A DNA stretch of 64,000 nt from Lepturacanthus savala (GCA_030544235.1 CM060472.1:15745654-15809653); one strand, 5' to 3'; counted from the stretch's first letter, positions 57,465 through 59,886 are shown. Notes: a model not told the origin generated them from the sequence alone. Numbers and translations are program-made.

Positions 57465-59253
57465 TCAACTGCAGCATTATTTTTGTGAGTACCTTCCAAA
57501 ATGTCCTCACAACTAAAAATGTCCTCACAGAAAAGGTTGTTTCTCAATATTTGGTCCTCACAAGTATAGCTAAACCAATACACACACATGCACACACACA
57601 CACTCACTATGGTGACTTTATACTGCAAATACTTAAATATCAGATGGAAATATCTTGCAATCCCTACAATTAGTCCAAGATTGAGTAGAATTGTCTTGAT
57701 TATTGAGCAAATACCAATGGAATGAGATGTTTCAAGATAATTCTACTTAATAATTGTACCATGAACAAGATATTTTCACTTGTTAAAATGTTATTTTTTG
57801 CAGCATGACTAGCATAAATAAGCCCATTTACTTATTGAAAGTAACTTGTTTTTGGTACAATTAGTCCAATATTAAGTAGAATTATCTCATTCCATTATCA
57901 GATAATTTGAATTATGTCAATTTTTTCTTGATTGTATTCTATTTAATCTTGTTTTAAGGAAATGTTACTCTTATTTTCTTAAAACTTGACAAAATTAACA
58001 TAAATTTTACCAAAAACAAGATATTTTCACTTGTTAAGATACACTTTTTTGCAGAGTAGAATATAAAAAGGCCCATAACATACAGTAAAAAAAGAAACCA
58101 GAGCAGGTCAAACAGGTTTAGGTACTGACACACATACACACACAGACACACACACACAAACCTCCTTGGGGTCTCCTCCATCGGTGGGCAGCCAGGTGAG
58201 TCGGTACAGCACCACATCAGAAGCCGGGTGTTGCCATGACACTCGGAAGCTGTCTGTGGAGACGTCACTGCTCCTCAGATCCAGTGGGTCCGGGACGGTC
58301 TCTACACACACACACAGTTATAGTTATGGTACCAGTAATGGACAGATTATGTTGTAACCTCTAATATCTAATAGTTCTTCTAATAGTTTTGCAGAAATGA
58401 ATATTGCCATTAGTTCCTACGTGTGGTGAAGCTGTCAGTCACAGGCTCAGCTTGTCCCTCGTCGTATACAGCAAAGACACCGACTGTGTATTCTGTCAAG
58501 GAGGTCAGGTTCCTTAGCAACCAGGTCGTCACACGGCCGACGTCCACCTGGAGACACGAGACAAAACAGCTAAGACAAACTGTGCATGAGGATGAGGTTT
58601 GGATGTCGGGGGACAAAAAACTCCAGCAGCCCTGTGAATTTACACAAAATGTTATGACTGTAGTCATAAATATTGAGCGGTACCTGTGCAGCCATTGGTG
58701 GGAGGGCTCGACACCCTGGCCTGTGATTGGCTGACATGGAGAACCACCTCATATAGAAGAGGCCAAGATGGCCGCTGTCAGCAGGCCCTGGTCACACTGT
58801 TGCAATGCTTTTTTCTTGTGTATTGTGTATTTGCATGTTCCCTTTTTTGTTTCTGGTAATAAATCATTTCCTTTATATTCAAACAAACTTTTGTTTGTGG
58901 CTACTTGGGGAAGATGGGGCTTTTCCAGGTAATGTCCTAGGCACCTCTAGACTGGAACATTACACAATCATGCAAGTAAAGAGAGTTTTCCTAAGTGATG
59001 AACTATATAACTTAGTATGGTAGTTACAATTAAGCAACCATATGGGTAATGATGTGAATGAAAATCTACACCCATCTATTTATAGCATCAGCTGTGCTGC
59101 AGCTTCCCCTCACCTCGTTGGTCTGGACTCCGTTGGTCTTGACGTACATGATGCGGTAGCCTGTGATCTTCCTGGAGGTGGGGTCCCAGGTGAGGCGGGC
59201 GGAGCTGTGGTCCACGTCTGAGAACCGCAGGTTCCTCGCTGGGGTCAGAGGTA
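987..59253 (-). CDS. col14a1: Collagen alpha-1(XIV) chain, internal part of the gene (26 exons, both ends outside window)
   Basis: Fibril-associated (FACIT) collagen of the extracellular matrix that decorates type I collagen fibrils in tendon, skin and muscle connective tissue. Coding exons in gene order: 59253-59114, 58547-58421, 58301-58162, 56928-56796, 56644-56600, 55644-55499, 45557-45428, 37984-37862, 36987-36838, 31741-31625, 26662-26513, 23040-22966, 21693-21554, 21347-21224, 19226-19083, 18469-18305, 18153-18115, 18038-17900, 17303-17161, 15718-15609, 14393-14235, 11691-11614, 11484-11398, 10635-10582, 1435-1340, 1040-987. All have AG/GT ends and matching phases, so 3,008 nt form one open frame. 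Domain order FN3 x5, VWA, TSPN, Gly-X-Y and stretches such as TDGRSQDDVNK, HPEGLPSDYTI and FDIVCSTSWAN are as I remember vertebrate COL14A1, which separates it from COL12A1 and COL20A1. Which teleost paralogue (a or b) cannot be told. N-terminal exons should lie beyond 64000 and C-terminal collagen exons before 1. Confidence 0.95.
1340..1435 (-). CDS. col14a1: col14a1 exon: Gly-X-Y, 96 bp
   Basis: 96 bp, phase 0. Reads GPAGPVGDVGVPGPQGSQGP then QGPSGRSIIGAP. The GPQGPSGxSIxG stretch matches the human protein at this site, including a break in the strict imino-rich pattern at SII. Acceptor gtccgcag, donor GCCCCA/gtaaga. Confidence 0.94.
2283..2340 (+). promoter_or_regulatory. Candidate lectin promoter motifs: IRF-like and ETS/PU.1-like
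   Basis: AAGTGAAA at 2283-2290 fits the IRF half-site AANNGAAA, and ACTTCCTGTT at 2328-2337 is an ETS core (AGGAAGT on the other strand), 64-120 bp before the ATG. Both factor types are usual in myeloid/lymphoid genes. No TATA box is evident; the CA-rich tract 2350-2382 lies between them and the ATG. Short motifs occur by chance, so this is inference. Confidence 0.3.
2404..5516 (+). CDS. Type II membrane C-type lectin-like receptor (NK/CD209-like group), six exons
   Basis: Complete gene nested antisense in a col14a1 intron. Exons: 2404-2566, 3360-3482, 3593-3670, 4264-4406, 5048-5163, 5393-5516; 747 nt, 248 residues and TGA. Exon 1 is a charged cytoplasmic tail (1-55) with NIYDEP and VEIYESV. 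Exon 2 gives a membrane segment at about 69-94 (LFIASSLILGVLCLVLFI). Exon 3 is a short Glu/Lys-rich stalk. Exons 4-6 form the lectin domain from C125: CPEGWRRF, CYHV, WTDSREDC, ADLASIHSFEEQ, TWIGL, WQWVD and RQWICKK. Neither EPN/QPD nor WND is present, so Ca-dependent sugar binding is not expected; NK-receptor-like protein ligand binding is likelier. ATG 2404 (A at -3) is chosen over in-frame ATG 2293, whose product would read through a CA-repeat 5' leader. AATAAA lies at 5600. The exact orthologue is not recognised. Weakest junction: exon 4 acceptor, with a poor pyrimidine tract. Confidence 0.85.
2650..3271. repeat. CACTGC-type inverted-repeat element, expanded copy in lectin intron 1
   Basis: Left half has tacaatattgagtacaatta and right half ends in ttgcttttgcagtg. 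The middle (about 2780-3130) has expanded into tandem units of the type tatgagataaaaagaca. The 145-residue open frame that starts at 3101 is this element running into lectin exon 2. Confidence 0.75.
3780..4210. repeat. Inverted repeat in lectin intron 3
   Basis: 3790-3910 and 4040-4190 are roughly inverted copies (gaagaagatctcatgact against agatcacatgacttct), each with atcctatg and a poly-A/T. A partner copy is at 36560-36690 with cttatcctatgaaaa and ggcgccatcttgctc. Confidence 0.5.
5600..5605 (+). terminator. Lectin polyadenylation signal AATAAA
   Basis: AATAAA 84 bp after the TGA of the lectin gene and just before the inverted-repeat element at 5618. Position and motif fit a short 3' UTR. 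Confidence 0.55.
5618..6051. repeat. CACTGC-type element, complete but with two right ends
   Basis: Starts in ataatatcttgattttgg just after the lectin polyA site. It carries a right end ttgcttttgcagtg at about 5961-5974 and a second right end closing at 6051, so the right arm looks duplicated. Confidence 0.75.
6052..7579. other. Intron between lectin gene and lectin relic, no gene seen
   Basis: AT-rich with two partly similar segments (6715-6790 and 6925-6990, both with ttggtattttaaagccatc or ttggtactttaaagccatc). No exon with splice sites and homology was recognised. Confidence 0.5.
7580..7925 (+). pseudogene. Relic of a second C-type lectin gene
   Basis: At 7841-7850 the bases aaatgatcag are identical to the acceptor of lectin exon 5 (5038-5047). 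What follows reads KFLSKVNKDGKSWISLYW, aligning with KFINELIDHGETWIGLEC of the intact gene. The similarity then breaks into AT-rich sequence and no matching exon 6 is clear. Upstream, 7587-7632 reads EQIRKREEWKSVTVK and may be a stalk exon with a gtatta donor. So this is a decayed tandem copy on the same strand; I do not see a complete gene. Confidence 0.6.
8440..8563. repeat. ACAGAGGTGTCAAG-family MITE, copy 1
   Basis: Has accagcattcttacacttttac, aagtaaaaagcttaagtt and tactacttct-like motifs shared with 23545, 28636 and, reversed, 9985 and 37160. Confidence 0.55.
9370..9451. repeat. (AC)n microsatellite with gcatgcatgc tail
   Basis: Simple AC run interrupted by alternating gcatgcac steps. 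In the six-frame view it gives a spurious CVCVHACVHACV peptide. Confidence 0.95.
9985..10140. repeat. ACAGAGGTGTCAAG-family MITE, copy 2
   Basis: Carries tcaggtagaagtatagata and aaatacttctatagaagtag, a local hairpin typical of the family. Confidence 0.55.
10165..10345. repeat. Degraded CACTGC-type element
   Basis: Motifs aacaagacaaaattagcc, gtaagattattctaga and taatattggatttttgtaccaaaagcaaga are recognisable, but both terminal ends are gone. Confidence 0.5.
10582..10635 (-). CDS. col14a1: col14a1 exon: Gly-X-Y, 54 bp
   Basis: 54 bp, six triplets, phase 0: GGPGMRGARGDRGEPGPV. 54 bp is the classical collagen exon unit. It ends just before the 9.1-kb intron that hosts the lectin gene. It includes an RGD triplet (ARGDRG); human has QQGEP at the matching place, so this is not a conserved integrin site. 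Confidence 0.94.
10709..11283. mobile_element. TTAA-flanked MITE with long hairpin, copy 1
   Basis: Flanked by TTAA at 10709-10712 and 11280-11283, with short inverted ends AGGGGC and GCCCCT just inside. Internally, 10851-10940 and 11095-11175 are inverted copies, and 10947-10994 is a perfect 23-bp-arm palindrome. TTAA target duplication is the piggyBac mark; no transposase is present, so it is non-autonomous. Confidence 0.7.
10947..10994. repeat. Perfect palindrome, 23-bp arms, 2-nt centre
   Basis: Arms 10947-10969 and 10972-10994 are exact reverse complements around CA. The centre reads TGACATCA, one base off the CRE/ATF site TGACGTCA. It lies in the TTAA-flanked MITE; the copy at 43069 retains only one arm well. 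Confidence 0.9.
11398..11484 (-). CDS. col14a1: col14a1 exon: Cys-rich junction and start of triple helix
   Basis: 87 bp, phase 0 to 0. Reads KEVDCPSLPKACTCTQDSK and then the first triplets GPPGAAGPP. The CPxLPxxCxC motif marks the end of the NC domain before the Gly-X-Y domain. Acceptor gtggttcag, donor CCACCG/gtgagc. Confidence 0.93.
11614..11691 (-). CDS. col14a1: col14a1 exon: TSPN C-terminal Cys cluster
   Basis: 78 bp, phase 0 to 0. Reads FQLQIFDIVCSTSWANRDKC then CELPGL. FDIVCSTSWAN and KCCELPG are as recalled for human collagen XIV. Acceptor ctcctcttcag, donor GGTCTG/gtgagg. Confidence 0.95.
11878..11932. repeat. (AT)n microsatellite
   Basis: About 27 AT dinucleotides in a row in the intron upstream of the TSPN Cys-cluster exon. 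Confidence 0.97.
12017..12190. mobile_element. CACTGC-type element, full copy with TA flanks
   Basis: Begins CACTGCAAAAAATG, ends cttttgcagtg, with TA on both outer sides (gata / taaa). Short internal spacer, near-palindromic. Confidence 0.8.
12201..12448. mobile_element. CACTGC-type element, full copy, 10 bp from the previous one
   Basis: Begins cactgcaacaaatg and ends attttttgcagtg; no TA duplication visible. Nearly abuts the 12017 copy. Confidence 0.8.
13360..13614. repeat. CACTGC-type element, 5' truncated
   Basis: From tagtacaattagtcc to aattttttgcagtg; the left terminus is missing. Confidence 0.7.
13736..13900. repeat. CACTGC-type element, left half
   Basis: Starts atactctgcaaaaact (mutated end) with gaaaatatcttgtatttgg; the right half is absent. 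Confidence 0.6.
14235..14393 (-). CDS. col14a1: col14a1 exon: TSPN domain, part 4
   Basis: 159 bp, phase 0 to 0. Encodes LHIAISKTSARVVIDCKTVT and NITTDGLEVLGRMVRSRG, ending DSSAP. VIDCK carries a conserved TSPN Cys. Acceptor tctcctgcag, donor GCACCG/gtgaga. Confidence 0.94.
14411..14487. repeat. CACTGC-type element, right-end fragment near a TSPN exon
   Basis: 77 bp ending cattttttgcagtg, starting only 18 bp from the acceptor of the exon at 14235-14393. It therefore covers the region where the branch point and pyrimidine tract would lie. Confidence 0.65.
14736..14796. repeat. CA/CCTA simple repeat
   Basis: acacac runs interrupted by cctacaccta steps. Confidence 0.9.
14930..14982. repeat. 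(CA)n microsatellite
   Basis: CA run with single g and t interruptions. Confidence 0.9.
15258..15560. mobile_element. CACTGC-type element, near-complete
   Basis: From taccagggggaaatatctta to cattttttgcagtg at 15560; it lies 48 bp on the 3' (transcript) side of the exon at 15609-15718. Confidence 0.75.
15609..15718 (-). CDS. col14a1: col14a1 exon: TSPN domain, part 3
   Basis: 110 bp, phase 1 to 0. Encodes NGGKTLTFFNNDYKGEFQTV and TFEGPEIKKLFFGNFHK. Acceptor gtctttctgcag, donor CATAAG/gtcaga. Confidence 0.93.
17002..17120. mobile_element. ACAGAGGTGTCAAG-family MITE, complete small hairpin
   Basis: Inverted ends ACAGAGGTGTCAAG (17006-17019) and cttgacacctctgt (17103-17116), flanked by TTTA and TAAA. 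119 bp, almost fully foldable. It gives the family definition used for the other copies. Confidence 0.75.
17161..17303 (-). CDS. col14a1: col14a1 exon: TSPN domain, part 2
   Basis: 143 bp, phase 2 to 1. Encodes MHPEGLPSDYTITLLFRLLP and FAVWEILNKNNEPLVGVILD. This is the most conserved block of the gene in the window. Acceptor tgcctctcag, donor GGACA/gtgagt. Confidence 0.95.
17402..17594. repeat. CACTGC-type element
   Basis: Left end decayed (ctacaaaaaaaaact), right end tttttttttgcagtg intact. Confidence 0.7.
17840..17896. repeat. (GT)n microsatellite abutting a splice donor
   Basis: Plus-strand GT run; in the col14a1 transcript it is a CA repeat that begins a few bases after the donor of exon 18038-17900. 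Confidence 0.95.
17900..18038 (-). CDS. col14a1: col14a1 exon: thrombospondin N-terminal-like domain, part 1
   Basis: 139 bp, phase 1 to 2. Encodes GFRMMELFGLVENRYSSIPG and VSMVPGTFNTFPSFNLHNNA, ending QPTR. The donor GACAAG/gtacgc is followed directly by a long CA repeat (17840-17896 on the plus strand as GT). Confidence 0.94.
18115..18153 (-). CDS. col14a1: col14a1 exon: 39-bp VWA/TSPN connector
   Basis: Only 13 codons, phase 1 to 1, reading CPSVPMSGSTTP after the split codon. Acceptor tacccatcag, donor CACCAG/gtacag. Human collagen XIV has a Cys-Pro at the same site followed by different residues. Too short for an ORF scan; found because phase 1 was required between its neighbours. Confidence 0.88.
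18305..18469 (-). CDS. col14a1: col14a1 exon: VWA-2, C-terminal part
   Basis: 165 bp, phase 1 to 1. Encodes YIVFAIGFADADYGELVSIA and SKPSDRHVFFVDDLDAFKKI, ending TFVCEAATA. The Cys closes the VWA disulfide with the Cys of the first VWA exon. Acceptor tcctgtgaag, donor AGCCA/gtgagt. Confidence 0.95.
18675..19010. repeat. Diverged tandem repeat rich in GGTCTTGGTC
   Basis: Two diverged copies. The 18-base phrase gccaaatatgaagcaagt occurs at 18833-18850 and again at 18984-19001, each preceded by ggtcttg/gtctcagt-rich sequence and actacaagtct. Lies between two VWA exons. Confidence 0.75.
19083..19226 (-). CDS. col14a1: col14a1 exon: VWA-2, TDG strand
   Basis: 144 bp, phase 1 to 1. Encodes GMRRGIPNVLVVLTDGRSQD and DVNKVSKEMQMEG. 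TDG gives the MIDAS Asp. RGIPxVxVVxTDGRSQDDVNK is as I remember collagen XIV. Acceptor gtccactcag, donor GGAAG/gtcaga. Confidence 0.95.
19680..19912. repeat. Minisatellite of tttataaacaaatttatcga units
   Basis: About seven imperfect units of 30-40 bp alternating TTTGTTTAC/TGTTTATAA (forkhead-like) with ATCGATTAAAA. In the intron upstream of VWA exon 19083-19226. Confidence 0.85.
20386..20673. mobile_element. CACTGC-type element, full copy
   Basis: cactgcaaaaaatttaatc to cattttttgcagtg. A second full-length copy follows after only 3 bp. Confidence 0.8.
20677..21008. mobile_element. CACTGC-type element, back to back with previous copy
   Basis: Starts cactgcaaaaaaagag; right arm has actaaatacacaatattttcccc and ends in a decayed atatctgca. 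Confidence 0.75.
21224..21347 (-). CDS. col14a1: col14a1 exon: VWA-2, middle
   Basis: 124 bp, phase 0 to 1. Reads VAIAQFSDDARTEFKLNSY, then SNKQRLLEAINGISYKGGNT and KTG. It holds the GGNTxTG motif that carries the MIDAS Thr. Acceptor gttttgacag, donor GACTG/gtgagt. Confidence 0.95.
21554..21693 (-). CDS. col14a1: col14a1 exon: VWA-2, start with MIDAS DGSWS
   Basis: 140 bp, phase 1 to 0. Begins VCREAKADLVFLVDGSWSIG; DxSxS is the metal-ion-dependent adhesion site motif, in the usual place at the end of the first beta strand. Ends RIGPDGTQ. Acceptor ctctccattcag, donor CACAG/gtacat. Confidence 0.95.
21894..22005. repeat. CACTGC-type element, left half
   Basis: Begins cactgcaaaaagtaaaatc after a TA; stops after ttccagtaactggtaga. 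Confidence 0.7.
22680..22733. repeat. (CA)n microsatellite
   Basis: About 26 CA units with one interruption (cat). Confidence 0.95.
22966..23040 (-). CDS. col14a1: col14a1 exon: Pro/Thr-rich linker before VWA-2
   Basis: 75 bp, phase 1 to 1, 25 codons. Reads LPVPTRPPTRPPTTTPLPTI then PAAKE, close to the human PTRPPTFPPTIPPAKE linker. Acceptor ctatgtag, donor GGAAG/gtaagc. The TRPP repeat suggests an extended, O-glycosylated stalk between FN3-8 and the VWA domain. Confidence 0.92.
23330..23515. repeat. CACTGC-type element, decayed right part
   Basis: Recognisable by aagagaattctactcaatattggac and ccctgataacatta; terminal gcagtg lost. Confidence 0.5.
23545..23688. repeat. ACAGAGGTGTCAAG-family MITE, copy
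   Basis: ttgaaaccagtacatttac, ggtacttcaaactctacagaag and atacttccacctaagtaatga match the 28636 copy in order. Confidence 0.6.
24318..24393. mobile_element. CACTGC-type element, minimal 76-bp copy with TA flanks
   Basis: CACTGCAAAAAATC to TTTTTGCAGTG, TA outside both ends. Little more than two arms. Confidence 0.8.
24441..24631. mobile_element. CACTGC-type element
   Basis: cgctgcaaaaaatgaaatctc to cattttttgcagtg. Second of four copies within 1 kb. Confidence 0.78.
24739..24944. mobile_element. CACTGC-type element with TA flanks (CACTGT variant)
   Basis: CACTGTAAAAAATG to tttttacagtg; both ends show the matching g-to-a change (cactgt/acagtg), and TA lies outside both. The matched change suggests a subfamily rather than random decay. 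Confidence 0.8.
24981..25303. mobile_element. CACTGC-type element, long copy
   Basis: cactgcaaaaaatatcttg to ttctttacagtg; has both aagtagaattatcttgg and its inverted partner near 25205. Confidence 0.78.
26471..26507. repeat. (GT)n microsatellite abutting a splice donor
   Basis: In the transcript sense a CA repeat starting right after the GTGAGT donor of exon 26662-26513. Confidence 0.95.
26513..26662 (-). CDS. col14a1: col14a1 exon: FN3-8, second half
   Basis: 150 bp, phase 1 to 1. Encodes GGGASRHCFNNLKPNTQYKI and SVYAQLQDGTEGP, ending NEKT. Donor ACAT/gtgagt is followed at once by a CA repeat (26471-26507). About 107 bp before its acceptor lies the 22-unit minisatellite. Confidence 0.93.
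26757..27450. repeat. Minisatellite, 22 units with TGATTGACAG-CAGCTG core
   Basis: Units of about 31 bp. The decamer TGATTGACAG is exact in 20 of 22 (first is TGACTGACAG, sixth TGATTTACAG). It is followed without spacer by CAGCTG in 19 units; the last few have CAGATG, CCGCTG and CAGTTG. Spacers vary (ggggtgtggtgtgtt, gagggcatgtctatgtt). Open frames across it (CCQSNT repeats) are a by-product of the array. Confidence 0.95.
28130..28330. repeat. Dispersed repeat with gttgtgatgtcacaa core, copy 1
   Basis: Shares tccacagagaaatac, attcagaaactgtgccttaaa, gttgtgatgtcacaa and gtcagaggaaaggct with 38060-38185 plus 38590-38640. Confidence 0.65.
28636..28782. repeat. ACAGAGGTGTCAAG-family MITE, copy
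   Basis: tttgaaaccagtactttcac, gagtaaaaagcttgagtt and tacttctacctgagtaatga, ending tacttgacacttct. Confidence 0.6.
30303..30324. repeat. Short (AC)n microsatellite
   Basis: About ten AC units. Confidence 0.85.
31075..31175. repeat. AT-rich dispersed repeat, partial copy
   Basis: actagtcggttgacaaaac, gataatcaaac and tggtttcagctgcttaaatg recall the 745-975 copy. Confidence 0.4.
31410..31440. repeat. (CT)n(AT)n microsatellite
   Basis: tctctctctc followed by atatat run. Confidence 0.9.
31625..31741 (-). CDS. col14a1: col14a1 exon: FN3-8, first half
   Basis: 117 bp, phase 1 to 1. Encodes YLAVNNLSLYQVRMTSLCAQ, then WSPLRHASTYRVIIESL. The rare Cys before the core Trp (SLCAxW) is also present in human collagen XIV at this place. 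Acceptor gtctctgcag, donor CTCA/gtgagt. Confidence 0.92.
32215..32490 (-). mobile_element. Non-LTR retrotransposon reverse transcriptase fragment
   Basis: Minus strand encodes HCYADDTQLYLAVKP and later LNSHKT. YADD is the catalytic motif C of the reverse transcriptase and the surrounding phrase fits the L2/CR1-like group of fish LINEs. The upstream GVPQG-type segment is in another frame and stops occur, so it is a dead fragment. No other domain of the element is seen nearby. Confidence 0.8.
33500..33840. repeat. Dispersed repeat with gtgtacacactata and vowel-rich attacaatgtta motifs, copy 1
   Basis: aacccattttatgac, aaaagaagtggggccata, ggtgtacacactataataatgca and tcattacaatgttgttac recur in the same order at 45850-46800. 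Confidence 0.6.
35632..35860. repeat. CACTGC-type element, left half
   Basis: cactgcaaaaaatgaagtcg, gaaaatatcttgtttttgg, ttaagtagaattatcttga; the right half has been replaced by AT-rich DNA. Confidence 0.7.
36118..36484 (-). mobile_element. tRNA-derived SINE, full length, 12-bp target-site duplication
   Basis: Minus orientation. Flanked by taaattgtattg at 36106-36117 and 36485-36496. The 5' head (right side) has ggttagcgctgttgcctcac and gttcaagacct, which resemble pol III A and B boxes. The 3' end is gactgactgactg-like (cagtcagtcagtc at left). Confidence 0.88.
36560..36695. repeat. Dispersed repeat shared with lectin intron 3
   Basis: cttatcctatgaaaaaaa, gaggtcatgtgacttct and atggcgccatcttgct match 4100-4205. 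Confidence 0.5.
36838..36987 (-). CDS. col14a1: col14a1 exon: FN3-7, second half
   Basis: 150 bp, phase 1 to 1. Encodes ETFVGEDVNTMLIVNLLSGT and KVIASYTTGSSEAL, ending AKT. Acceptor ctctctgcag, donor ACCC/gtgagt. Confidence 0.93.
37160..37295. repeat. ACAGAGGTGTCAAG-family MITE, copy
   Basis: gagacagaggtgacgttcac start, then cgggtagaagtatagatag and aaatacttctgtagagg. Confidence 0.6.
37862..37984 (-). CDS. col14a1: col14a1 exon: FN3-7, first half
   Basis: 123 bp, symmetric phase 1 to 1. Encodes VPLSAPRNLRVSEEWYNRF, then RISWDAPPS and GYRVVYQPIA. LRVSEEWYNR is nearly the same as I recall for human COL14A1 and helps fix the gene identity. Acceptor cttccttcag, donor GCTG/gtgaat. Confidence 0.93.
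38060..38640. repeat. gttgtgatgtcacaa repeat, copy 2, split by a CACTGC-type element
   Basis: Left piece 38060-38185 and right piece about 38590-38640 align with the continuous copy at 28130-28330. The intervening 38186-38588 is a CACTGC-type element (cactgcaaaaagtcttatc to tcacttgttaagac). Confidence 0.65.
38186..38588. mobile_element. CACTGC-type element nested in another repeat
   Basis: Long copy with expanded AAAGACAAAA-type middle. The terminal gcagtg is replaced by ctcag. Confidence 0.72.
38641..42093. other. Intron, no gene seen
   Basis: AT-rich and CT-rich stretches. About 41470-41640 is CpG-rich (gcgccgcgcggcgagc, gacgggacgcggcccgg) and stands out from its surroundings. The 189-codon open frame on the minus strand at 40093-40662 has no recognised domain and no splice context for col14a1. 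Confidence 0.45.
42094..42610. mobile_element. Inverted-repeat DNA transposon remnant (Tc1/mariner-like ends), copy 1
   Basis: Left end ccattcaaaagtttgggg-tcaccca and right end gtgacccaaaacttttgaacagtagtgtag are inverted copies about 500 bp apart. No transposase frame. A reversed, 5'-shortened copy is at 63155-63400. The family assignment is from memory of similar fish ends and is tentative. Confidence 0.65.
43066..43518. mobile_element. TTAA-flanked MITE, copy 2
   Basis: TTAA then AGGGGCC at 43066-43076; right end gacccct has lost its TTAA (ggta). Internal cagcaatacagcctgccttct, gagctggggtcg and cagttgtgacatcataacagg match the 10709 copy in order. Confidence 0.65.
45016..45075. repeat. CACTGC-type element, left-end fragment
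   Basis: cactgcaaaaaatgaaatctta then unrelated sequence. Confidence 0.6.
45428..45557 (-). CDS. col14a1: col14a1 exon: FN3-6, second half
   Basis: 130 bp, phase 0 to 1. Encodes PPGVNNLILQPLLSDTEYKV and IIPVYPEGDGPA, ending MGRT. Acceptor ctgcctacag, donor ACAC/gtaagt. It is isolated by a 9.9-kb intron upstream and a 7.4-kb intron downstream. Confidence 0.93.
45850..46800. repeat. gtgtacacactata repeat, two or more copies
   Basis: The unit seen at 33500 occurs here with tandem partial copies at about 46297 and 46597 (gtgtacacactaataatgca, catgtacacactatagta), each followed by ttattacaatgttat-type sequence. Confidence 0.6.
46801..49880. other. Intron, no gene seen apart from a SINE
   Basis: 47020-47950 and 49380-49700 are less AT-rich and have few repeats. 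Open frames there are short and lack homology or splice context. Confidence 0.45.
48387..48754 (+). mobile_element. tRNA-derived SINE, full length, 13-bp target-site duplication
   Basis: Plus orientation. gacttctaaatga flanks it exactly at 48374-48386 and 48755-48767. Head: tgggcgacacggtgg, ggttagcgctgttgcctc (A-box-like) and ggttcaagacc (B-box-like). Tail: aaaatgactgactgact. The identical duplication points to a young insertion. Confidence 0.9.
49881..50045. repeat. AT-rich dispersed repeat (gattaatc family), copy 2
   Basis: ggggcgcaattaacgg, gtcgattaatctattgattg, gaaacaatcgattagttg and aaaatggtgtaaaatcttgatcac. Confidence 0.6.
50185..50405. repeat. AT-rich dispersed repeat, copy 3
   Basis: gagctgcaactaagaac, attgattattgaaacaatt and tggtcatgaatgtcgatcac follow the same order as copy 2, which lies about 300 bp away. 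Confidence 0.6.
50990..51049. repeat. (CA)n microsatellite
   Basis: CA run with g and a interruptions. Confidence 0.93.
51295..51630. mobile_element. CACTGC-type element
   Basis: aaaatttcttgtttttgtcacaatt to cattttttgcagtg; the left terminus is lost. Confidence 0.72.
53497..53840 (-). mobile_element. tRNA-derived SINE with internal deletion
   Basis: Minus orientation. gcccctgccc flanks it at 53484-53493 and 53841-53850, extending with one mismatch. It lacks the aaaacccacacagacacggg segment present in the other two copies. Confidence 0.85.
54030..54235. repeat. Minisatellite, about six units of cacctgggggcatgtgacacctagt-like sequence
   Basis: Units of about 31-33 bp, each with a (c)atgtgaca and (t)agtcacac pair. 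Degenerate, no open frame. Confidence 0.85.
54891..55152. mobile_element. CACTGC-type element
   Basis: gatgcaaaaaataaaaatt to catttttggcagtg; both ends mutated. Confidence 0.72.
55191..55255. mobile_element. CACTGC-type element, minimal 65-bp copy with TA flanks
   Basis: CACTGCAAAGAATG to tcttttgcagtg, TA outside both ends (acta / taat). Confidence 0.78.
55325..55457. repeat. CACTGC-type element, right half
   Basis: gccaatggaataagataattc to tttattgcagtg, with a c14 run; ends 42 bp before the donor of exon 55644-55499 (3' side in the transcript). Confidence 0.7.
55499..55644 (-). CDS. col14a1: col14a1 exon: FN3-6, first half
   Basis: 146 bp, phase 1 to 0. Encodes APRYGVRNMRIDEETTFSLR, VTWQPLD and SYVSAKGDRAEET. 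Acceptor gatcctgcag, donor GAGACG/gtgaga. It is followed in the gene by a 9.9-kb intron. Confidence 0.93.
56600..56644 (-). CDS. col14a1: col14a1 exon: 45-bp Thr-rich linker between FN3-5 and FN3-6
   Basis: A 15-codon exon, phase 1 to 1, read as VDRVTTVATTTITTT after the split codon. Acceptor acatttcag, donor ACCACCG/gtaaat. It is too short for an ORF scan and was found by reading the intron. Human collagen XIV has a Thr-rich linker at the same place, so the match is by position and composition. The Thr run is a likely O-glycosylated hinge. Being symmetric, it can be skipped without a frameshift. Confidence 0.87.
56796..56928 (-). CDS. col14a1: col14a1 exon: FN3-5, second half
   Basis: 133 bp, phase 0 to 1. 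Encodes SYLIRGLSPSSEYEVLLVAI and ends VESTG. Acceptor gatctgcttcag, donor CCACCG/gtaaat. Completes FN3-5 with the 140-bp exon at 58162. Confidence 0.93.
57403..57461. repeat. (CA)n microsatellite
   Basis: About 29 uninterrupted CA units. Confidence 0.97.
57622..57805. mobile_element. CACTGC-type element
   Basis: atactgcaaatacttaaat to gttattttttgcagc. Confidence 0.7.
57830..58057. mobile_element. CACTGC-type element
   Basis: Left end decayed; aacttgtttttggtacaattagtcc to cacttttttgcagag. Confidence 0.7.
58162..58301 (-). CDS. col14a1: col14a1 exon: FN3-5, first half
   Basis: 140 bp, phase 1 to 0. Encodes LRSSDVSTDSFRVSWQHP and ends TDGGDPKE. Of two possible acceptors (AG at 58302-58303 or 58300-58301) only the first keeps the phase. 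The donor (gtttgtgtg) runs straight into a GT-rich tract in the transcript sense, and the acceptor is preceded by a short GT run as well, so the exon is bracketed by dinucleotide repeats. Confidence 0.92.
58421..58547 (-). CDS. col14a1: col14a1 exon: FN3-4, second half
   Basis: 127 bp, phase 0 to phase 1. Encodes LTSLTEYTVGVFAVYDEG, the conserved LxxLxxxTxYxVxVxAVY signature of the second half of an FN3 domain. Donor ACAC/gtagga; acceptor tgtctccag. With the preceding exon it makes 89 codons, one full FN3 module. Confidence 0.93.
59114..59253 (-). CDS. col14a1: col14a1 exon: FN3-4, first half
   Basis: 140 bp, enters in phase 1 and ends in phase 0. Acceptor cctcctcctcag, donor GAG/gtgagg. It encodes PARNLRF, then SSARLTWDPTSRKITGYRI, the A-B-C strand half of a fibronectin III domain with its core Trp. 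This is the most 5' coding exon visible; the next upstream exon is not found up to 64000. Confidence 0.93.
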
Positions 59254-59760
59254 CTGAGGAGGAGGAAGGTACACGATGGATCATCAGGTCAAATTAGGCT
59301 CTTTAATTACTCATTTTGTCCTATTTATTTCATCATTCAACCATACATTTTCTCCAACTTCAGCTAAGTTACAGTGAGACATTATATTTTACTACATTTT
59401 AAGCCATTTTCTTTTTTTTCAACCAATTTTTTCCATTTGTAATGACAAATGACAAAAACAAAATAAAAAAGTAACGTAAATAAATGAAGAAAAAAACAAT
59501 AAAATATGAATATAAAAAACAATACATATATAATAAATCTAAATAAATTAAAATTAAATAAATTCAATAATAATAATAAATAAATAAATAATACAAAATT
59601 CATAATAAGAAAAACAACCAAAAGCAACGTGAGTGTAAATAAATATATATATTATTATGATAAATATTTTGAAGTACCCACATCAATACAGAAATAACTT
59701 TTACATGCATAAATTACATAAGCCAAATATTATCATTTACTATGAATCATTAATAGAAAA

Positions 59761-59886
<126 letters not shown>

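Noticed and set aside
59382..59627. Hydrophobic 81-residue frame (minus), membrane-protein-like
   Set aside because: Product of T-rich low-complexity DNA; no start context or conservation evident.
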